DNA from: an uncultured Ruminococcus sp.
Lineage (GTDB): Bacteria; Bacillota; Clostridia; Oscillospirales; Acutalibacteraceae
Assembly (NCBI GenBank): GCA_902783065.1
Contig: CACZPV010000163.1
Location: 1-8,560 of the forward strand
DNA: 8,560 nt
Direction: 5' to 3'
The position numbers and the translations under genes were made by a program. Shown here piece by piece: positions 5,012-8,560 of the stretch. Positions within the stretch are counted from its first letter, which is position 1. Each line of letters starts with the position of its first letter. The notes beneath the pieces were generated by a model. The model was not told the DNA's origin, searched no databases, and was given only the letters and a program-made list of their open reading frames with translations.

Positions 5012-7132
5012 ATGCAATTACTGAAAAAAACAGCCATGATATTTTCAGTATCTTTATTGCTTGGAATCGTTTTTTTATGCTTCATATCACAAAAAACAGA
5101 TGTTGCAATGATTGAAAAAACTGGAGATACTGCTATTGCACCTCGAACTGAAAATGAGGAATTACCTTATGAGAATAATCATGAATCATCTGCTGCTGTT
5201 CCAAAAACAGAGCCGATTCAGATGGATAAAAAAGAAATTTCCCTCGGTATGGGAGAAACCTATACCCCAAAAACCAATGTTAAAGCCGATAAATGGATAT
5301 CCGACAATGAAAAAACTGTAAAAATTAAAGACGGTAAAATTACAGCAAAATCTGAAGGAACTGCTTATGTGACTGCAATTGATTCACAGGGAAATAAGGC
5401 AAAATGTAAAATAACTGTAAAAAAAGCACCGGAATCTGTTTCATTGGAAAAATATACACTTACTCTTGGCATAGGAGAAAACTATTGTTTAGGTGCTGTT
5501 TTGCCTGAAAATACTGCTTCTGCAAACCGAACATTCCGTTCCAGTGATAATAGTATTATTAAAATGACCGATACTAACTGGGAAGGCTCATTTCAGGCAA
5601 TCAAAACTGGCACAGCTTACGTTACTGTTCGTCTTTATAACGGTAAAGAAGCTTCATGTGAAATTACAGTAAAAAAAGCACCTTCAAAAATTATGATTTC
5701 AAAACCAACGCTTTCTCTCGGAATAGGAGAAACCTATAAACTCAGCTGCGGAATGCCATCTGATACTGGAGCAGCAGTAAGAACCTTCCGCTCCAGTGAT
5801 AACAATATTATTAAAATGATAAAAACAGATTGGACAGCAGAAATTAAAGCTGTTAAAGAAGGAACTGCATGGGTTACTGTCCGTACTTACAACGGCAAAG
5901 AAGCAAGCTGTAAAATTACAGTAAAAAAAGCACCCGAATCCGTCATTCTTTCTCAAGATGATATAGAACTGAGTGTCGGACAAAAATATACATTGACAAG
6001 TAAGGTAAATGATGGTGCTGCGTCAAGCCAACTTCTCTATAGCTGCAGTGACGAAAGTATTGTAAAAATTAAAAAAACACAGTGGGCAGGAGAATTTGAA
6101 GCAGTTTCCCCCGGAGAAGCCTGGATTACGGTAACAACCTATAACGGAATTGAAAGCTCATGCAAGGTTACAGTAAAAGAAAAGAAACAACAAAGCAACA
6201 ATAACAATCAGAATATCTCATTTTCCACAGACACCGGTCATGTTACTGCTCCTGACGGTACACCATGGACACCGGAATCTGAAAATACAATTGTCTATAT
6301 TGATGAAAATATGCTGCGGCTTACCAATAATGCAGCTGTACTGGAAGTAGGAGAAAATTATGAAATTGAAGTAAACGGTACGCAGAGTGATGTACTTACA
6401 TATACTTCTGCCGATCCGGATGTTGCTGTCGTTGACGAAAACGGTATTGTTACTGCTGTTGATGCAGGAAATACTAATATCATTATGAAAGATGAAAACG
6501 GAAACAGCAACAAATTGGTAATTATTGTACTTGGTGATAAGGAAAGTAATATCTATCCTGACATGGAAAATATTTCTGAATTATTAAATTCAGTACAACT
6601 TTCTCCTGTTAAAACCAATTATGAAGAAATTGATAATATGGTGGATACAATATTTGCAGAAATTATTCGTGAAGATATGACTAATGCAGAAAAGGCACAG
6701 GCTTGTTATGATTATCTTGTCGAAAACTGTAATTATGAATACGGTGGATATAAGGCAATTACAATCGATGATTACCTGAATGATGAAGATGAAGAAATCG
6801 CAGAGTTTTCATATTGTATTCTTAAAAACAAAATAGGAACTTGCGAAAACTTCTCCGCAGCCTTTGTTGTGATGATGAGACGAATCGGTTTTGAAGCAAA
6901 TGTGGTTTACGGTCAGGTAGCAATGTCTGCCGGAGGATATGACGGACACTATTGGACAGATATTGAGATTAACAACAAACATTATCTGTTCGATCCTCAG
7001 GTAGAACGAAATTGTCTTGGTGAAGATAATGAAATTTTACACTACTTCTTCGGAATGCCTCCACAGTATAATTATAATATGTATCAATACCTATATATGA
7101 CCCACGTACATGGATTCAAAAGAAGTGAATAA
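5012..7132 (+). CDS. membrane-anchored or secreted BIG2-repeat protein with C-terminal transglutaminase-like domain
   Basis: A 706-residue surface or secreted protein. Residues about 8-25 form one hydrophobic segment after MQLLKK, a signal peptide or uncleaved anchor with no clear lipobox. After a spacer come four Ig-like BIG2-type domains (about 70-137, 142-221, 225-306, 310-389), an Asn/Gln-rich linker (390-430) and a fifth, more typical BIG2 domain (about 434-507) with NGIVTAVDAG. The C-terminal part (about 540-706) has the transglutaminase/papain-like triad layout: C611 in GTCENFS, H646 in GHYWTD, D661 in LFDPQ. It probably cleaves or cross-links peptide bonds on the cell surface; the substrate is unknown. 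I prefer the ATG at 5012, served by AAAGGAG (4994-5000, 11-base spacing), over the ATG at 4991, which has no ribosome site. It is second in an operon with the small protein and is followed by a terminator. Confidence 0.88.
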   Translation: MQLLKKTAMIFSVSLLLGIVFLCFISQKTDVAMIEKTGDTAIAPRTENEELPYENNHESSAAVPKTEPIQMDKKEISLGMGETYTPKTNVKADKWISDNEKTVKIKDGKITAKSEGTAYVTAIDSQGNKAKCKITVKKAPESVSLEKYTLTLGIGENYCLGAVLPENTASANRTFRSSDNSIIKMTDTNWEGSFQAIKTGTAYVTVRLYNGKEASCEITVKKAPSKIMISKPTLSLGIGETYKLSCGMPSDTGAAVRTFRSSDNNIIKMIKTDWTAEIKAVKEGTAWVTVRTYNGKEASCKITVKKAPESVILSQDDIELSVGQKYTLTSKVNDGAASSQLLYSCSDESIVKIKKTQWAGEFEAVSPGEAWITVTTYNGIESSCKVTVKEKKQQSNNNNQNISFSTDTGHVTAPDGTPWTPESENTIVYIDENMLRLTNNAAVLEVGENYEIEVNGTQSDVLTYTSADPDVAVVDENGIVTAVDAGNTNIIMKDENGNSNKLVIIVLGDKESNIYPDMENISELLNSVQLSPVKTNYEEIDNMVDTIFAEIIREDMTNAEKAQACYDYLVENCNYEYGGYKAITIDDYLNDEDEEIAEFSYCILKNKIGTCENFSAAFVVMMRRIGFEANVVYGQVAMSAGGYDGHYWTDIEINNKHYLFDPQVERNCLGEDNEILHYFFGMPPQYNYNMYQYLYMTHVHGFKRSE
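5420..6175 (+). repeat. three tandem 252-bp coding repeats (84-residue BIG2 units)
   Basis: The motif ITVKKAP recurs at exactly 252-base intervals (its first conserved lysine codon begins at 5420, 5672 and 5924), and the fourth boundary, VTVKEK, is in register at 6176. Units one and two share a near-identical stretch TFRSSDN-IIKM (coding near 5530-5575 and 5782-5827), showing fairly recent duplication; the third is more diverged. Each unit ends in a conserved cysteine (SC[EK][IV]TVK), again spaced exactly 84 residues apart. Confidence 0.85.
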
Positions 7133-7134
7133 TC

Positions 7135-7170
7135 AAAAAAGTCGTTTCGTTTTTTCGGAACGGCTTTTTT
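7135..7170 (+). terminator. rho-independent terminator of the BIG2/transglutaminase operon
   Basis: AAAAAAGTCGTTTCG (7135-7149) pairs with CGGAACGGCTTTTTT (7156-7170) through two G-U pairs, with a T6 loop. It ends in a run of six T, two bases after the stop codon. The A-run on the left means it could also stop leftward transcription. Confidence 0.95.
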
Positions 7171-7184
7171 AATCACTTCATTAA

Positions 7185-7213
7185 TTGACTAACGGTAATT
7201 TTTGATGTATATT
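7185..7213 (+). promoter_or_regulatory. promoter of the GNAT acetyltransferase gene
   Basis: TTGACT (7185-7190), 17 bases, TATATT (7208-7213), each five of six to the sigma-A consensus. It starts 15 bases after the preceding terminator, giving a short leader before the AGGAGG site. Confidence 0.75.
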
Positions 7214-7243
7214 GTAGATAAGATATAGACACAGGAGGACACT

Positions 7244-7801
7244 ATGCCGGAATTTCAATTTACAACACAGCGTATGATTATCAGAGAATATCACCGGTCA
7301 GATCTCGACAGTTTCCTTGAAGTTGTACGTCAGCCGGAAATCTATTTTACAACTTATGGTATACCTAAGGAATATTCTAAAAAAAGAGCAAAACAATGGC
7401 TAAAATTTTTAAAAAATAATATCAGAACAATGCAAAGTTATGAATTCGGTATGTTTTTAAAAAATAATCAAAGATATATTGGTAATGTAGGATTAATTAA
7501 TGTCAGCCCAAATCACAATCACGCTGACATTTCCTATTATATTGATACCGGATTCAGAAATATGGGATACACTACCGAAGCAGCAGCAGAAATGTTGAAA
7601 TTGGGATTTGAAACTTTTGGTTTTGAAAAAATATCCGGACTTTGTATGAGCATAAATGTTGCATCACGCAGAGTAATGGAAAAAATCGGTATGAAATATG
7701 AAGGAACATTAAGACATGATCTGCTGAAAGATGGAGTATACTATGACATAGATTGTCTTTCCATTCTAAAAAAAGAGTATTTTACAGATAGTAAATGTTA
7801 A
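7244..7801 (+). CDS. GNAT-family N-acetyltransferase, RimJ/RimL type
   Basis: A 185-residue cytoplasmic enzyme of the usual length for this family, expected to move an acetyl group from acetyl-CoA to an amine. Landmarks: the opening TQRMIIREYHRSDLDSFLEV typical of RimJ/RimL-like proteins, the beta strand YIGNVGLINV (78-87), ADISYYIDTGFRNMGYTTEAA (94-114) containing the acetyl-CoA-binding loop with the pattern R-x-x-G-[YF]-x-T-E-A, and the late motif N138-VASRRVMEKIGMKYEG (to 154) that packs on the cofactor. RimJ and RimL acetylate ribosomal protein N-termini, but relatives modify antibiotics, other proteins or small amines, so the substrate is not predictable. The start is clear: AGGAGG (7233-7238) five bases before the ATG. 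It is a single gene with its own promoter. Confidence 0.9.
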   Translation: MPEFQFTTQRMIIREYHRSDLDSFLEVVRQPEIYFTTYGIPKEYSKKRAKQWLKFLKNNIRTMQSYEFGMFLKNNQRYIGNVGLINVSPNHNHADISYYIDTGFRNMGYTTEAAAEMLKLGFETFGFEKISGLCMSINVASRRVMEKIGMKYEGTLRHDLLKDGVYYDIDCLSILKKEYFTDSKC

Positions 7802-7811
7802 ATTAAAAAGG

Positions 7812-7835
7812 TTTTCAACATTGAATTGTTGAAAA
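7812..7835 (-). terminator. hairpin after the GNAT gene, U-tailed only on the minus strand
   Basis: TTTTCAACA (7812-7820) pairs with TGTTGAAAA (7827-7835) around a 6-base loop. On the plus strand no T-run follows. On the minus strand CCTTTTTAATT follows, so it is better suited to stop leftward transcription from the noncoding stretch. It could still serve as a weak 3' structure for the GNAT mRNA. Confidence 0.5.
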
Positions 7836-7977
7836 TGTTAAAAACAATTTACAGAATGTAATTTTTAAAAAATATATTACGGCAAAATATGTTTGTATTT
7901 TCCTTAAAATACTATATATTGTATAATTTTTACTTTTTTTATCTTTTTAAGCAATATATGTAATTCAACATATAGGT

Positions 7978-8024
7978 TAATAAGTTTTCAACTTTTTCAA
8001 CATTCTAAAGTTGAAAACTTATTA
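7978..8024. repeat. perfect 18-bp inverted repeat (strong stem-loop)
   Basis: TAATAAGTTTTCAACTTT (7978-7995) and its exact complement (8007-8024) flank an 11-base loop (7996-8006). This is the longest perfect stem in the window. Flanks are AT-rich but there is no clean U-run on either strand, so a simple terminator is not certain. It shares GTTTTCAAC with the hairpin at 7812-7835. Confidence 0.8.
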
Positions 8025-8048
8025 TTTCTTATTTGGAATTTTGAATAT

Positions 8049-8075
8049 TAAATTATTACAATTTGTAATAATTTA
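8049..8075. repeat. 27-base near-perfect palindrome
   Basis: TAAATTATTACAA (8049-8061), one central T, then TTGTAATAATTTA (8063-8075). A 13-1-13 palindrome of this kind is more like a protein-binding operator than an RNA hairpin, since the loop would be too small. Outer ATATTAA (8045-8051) and TTAATAT (8078-8084) extend the symmetry loosely. It is about 240 bases before the tRNA promoter; no regulator can be assigned. Confidence 0.6.
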
Positions 8076-8090
8076 TTTTAATATCTCACA

Positions 8091-8120
8091 CTAAAAATCC
8101 TGATCAACAGTCGTTTTTAG
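8091..8120. repeat. stem-loop in the noncoding stretch
   Basis: CTAAAAA (8091-8097) pairs with TTTTTAG (8114-8120), and inside it CTG (8100-8102) faces CAG (8108-8110). It is a moderate hairpin of unknown role, seven bases past the extended palindrome. Confidence 0.4.
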
Positions 8121-8317
8121 AATAACTTAGTATTAAAAGTGGTAAGCTTAAGTAAATTTTATAATATAAAGTGTATAAATCTAAATAACTAAGAAAGATT
8201 TTTCAGCTTCTTAAAAAGATTAAAAGAAAGTTTATTAAATATTATTTACGTTTTGTATTATATATTAATTAAATTACATTTTGTATATAATTTGTTGAAT
8301 TTTTTTTATATTTTCTC

Positions 8318-8346
8318 TTGACAAATCGTGTTGTATATAATATAAT
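8318..8346 (+). promoter_or_regulatory. perfect-consensus promoter of the tRNA cluster
   Basis: TTGACA (8318-8323), 17 bases, TATAAT (8341-8346), an exact sigma-A match, as expected for a strong stable-RNA promoter. Transcription would start near 8353, 25 bases before the mature tRNA-Met. An 11-base word TTGTATATAAT occurs in its spacer (8331-8341) and again at 8281-8291. Confidence 0.88.
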
Positions 8347-8377
8347 AATGAAGCTGACTGTTACAGAGCAGATAAAT

Positions 8378-8454
8378 GGCGGTATAGCTCAGTTGGCTAG
8401 AGCATTCGGTTCATACCCGGAGTGTCGTAGGTTCGAATCCCACTACCGCTACCA
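8378..8454 (+). tRNA. elongator tRNA-Met (anticodon CAU)
   Basis: A 77-base cloverleaf with encoded CCA. The acceptor stem GGCGGTA pairs with TACCGCT (8444-8450; first pair G-U); the D arm is GCTC-AGTTGGCTA-GAGC; the anticodon stem TTCGG (8405-8409) pairs with CCGGA (8417-8421) around TTCATAC, anticodon CAT at 8412-8414; the T loop is TTCGAAT (8432-8438). The acceptor starts G-G and the anticodon stem lacks the three G-C pairs of initiator tRNA, and the overall pattern matches Firmicutes elongator tRNA-Met rather than tRNA-Ile2 (CAU). One oddity: the T stem GTAGG/CCCAC has an A-C mismatch at its middle pair (8429 and 8441). It is the first tRNA after a perfect promoter. Confidence 0.95.
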
Positions 8455-8456
8455 AC

Positions 8457-8499
8457 AGCGTAGCGCCGGAAACATGTCGATTGAGTTCGGCGTTACGTT
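8457..8499 (+). other. GC-rich hairpin between the two tRNA genes
   Basis: AGCGTAGCGCCG (8457-8468) pairs with CGGCGTTACGTT (8488-8499) with two G-U pairs and a 19-base loop. It starts two bases after the tRNA-Met CCA end. Only three T follow, so it is a poor terminator. A spacer hairpin that guides processing of the joint transcript, or a partial terminator, are both possible. Confidence 0.5.
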
Positions 8500-8535
8500 T
8501 CAGATAAATGTGACAGCCAGTAAAATCCACCATAT

Positions 8536-8560
8536 GGCCCGGTGGTCAAGCGGTTAAGAC
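8536..8560 (+). tRNA. tRNA, 5' fragment, probably tRNA-Glu, cut by window edge
   Basis: GGCCCGGTG followed by a D arm GTC-AAGCGGTTAA-GAC is the typical 5' third of bacterial tRNA-Glu. The anticodon lies beyond the window, so the identity rests on the acceptor strand and D arm alone. It is 81 bases after tRNA-Met on the same strand with no promoter between, so they are likely co-transcribed. Confidence 0.75.

Larger units (their letters stand above)
7802..8317. other. noncoding, palindrome-rich, very AT-rich stretch
   Basis: No credible reading frame with a ribosome site is seen in these 516 bases; the longest plus-strand candidate I noticed is a 24-codon frame at 7889-7963 with no Shine-Dalgarno. 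The stretch holds at least four inverted repeats (7812-7835, 7978-8024, 8049-8075, 8091-8120) and repeated TTCAAC/GTTGAA words. It may host a small RNA, operators for the downstream tRNA promoter, or remnants of a mobile miniature element; the sequence does not decide. Confidence 0.6.

Noticed and set aside
5699..5983. 94-codon minus-strand frame inside the BIG2 gene
   Set aside because: Antisense shadow of the repeated coding sequence, rich in Cys/Phe/Ser as such shadows usually are; no ribosome site considered convincing.
7889..7963. 24-codon hydrophobic frame (rich in Phe/Tyr) in the noncoding stretch
   Set aside because: No Shine-Dalgarno, no convincing promoter, and composition expected from AT-rich random sequence.
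7802..8317. CRISPR array or insertion sequence in the palindrome-rich stretch
   Set aside because: The repeated words are short (up to 11 bases), irregularly spaced and lie within hairpins; there is no transposase, no regular spacers and no matching terminal repeats.
8318..8557. 79-codon plus-strand reading frame across the end of the window
   Set aside because: It starts inside the promoter and runs through the tRNA-Met gene into the next tRNA; no ribosome site. It is a by-product of the tRNA sequence.

Overview
The window looks like chromosomal DNA from a low-GC Gram-positive anaerobe (Firmicutes/Clostridia; a Ruminococcus-like member of the Oscillospirales is my best guess). The reasons are the strong AT bias, near-consensus sigma-A promoters (TTGACA-N17-TATAAT), AGGAGG-type ribosome binding sites, compact U-tailed terminators, a lipoprotein with a Gram-positive style signal peptide, and a cell-surface protein built of bacterial Ig-like (BIG2) repeats plus a transglutaminase-like domain. 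No species can be named from sequence alone.

Left part, minus strand (1-2930): three genes read leftwards. A PrsA/SurA-like lipoprotein (2826-1699) has its own promoter and a strong GC-rich terminator. Next is alanine racemase alr (1479-280), whose near-consensus promoter fixes its start. Last is the first 32 codons of DNA polymerase I (polA, 98 to beyond base 1), which runs off the window. Together this is ordinary housekeeping: envelope protein folding, D-alanine for peptidoglycan, and DNA repair/replication.

Middle, plus strand (3059-7213): a perfect-consensus promoter drives a stand-alone TrpB2-type tryptophan synthase beta chain (3178-4551), with no trpA or other trp gene next to it, ended by a long hairpin terminator. 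A second perfect promoter, lying inside a 9-bp inverted repeat, then drives a probable two-gene operon: an unrecognised 75-residue basic protein (4767-4994) and a 706-residue membrane-anchored or secreted BIG2/transglutaminase-like protein (5012-7132). The latter carries three tandem repeats of exactly 84 residues. A strong terminator closes the operon.

Right part, plus strand (7185-8560): a RimJ/RimL-type GNAT acetyltransferase (7244-7801) is followed by about 515 bases with no credible gene but several strong palindromes. A third perfect promoter (8318-8346) then precedes an elongator tRNA-Met(CAU) with encoded CCA, a GC-rich hairpin, and the first 25 bases of a second tRNA, probably tRNA-Glu, cut by the window end.

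Most of the content is ordinary. The parts least explained by known families are the small protein/BIG2-transglutaminase operon and the palindrome-rich noncoding stretch before the tRNA cluster. I found no CRISPR array, transposase, phage gene or recognisable riboswitch.
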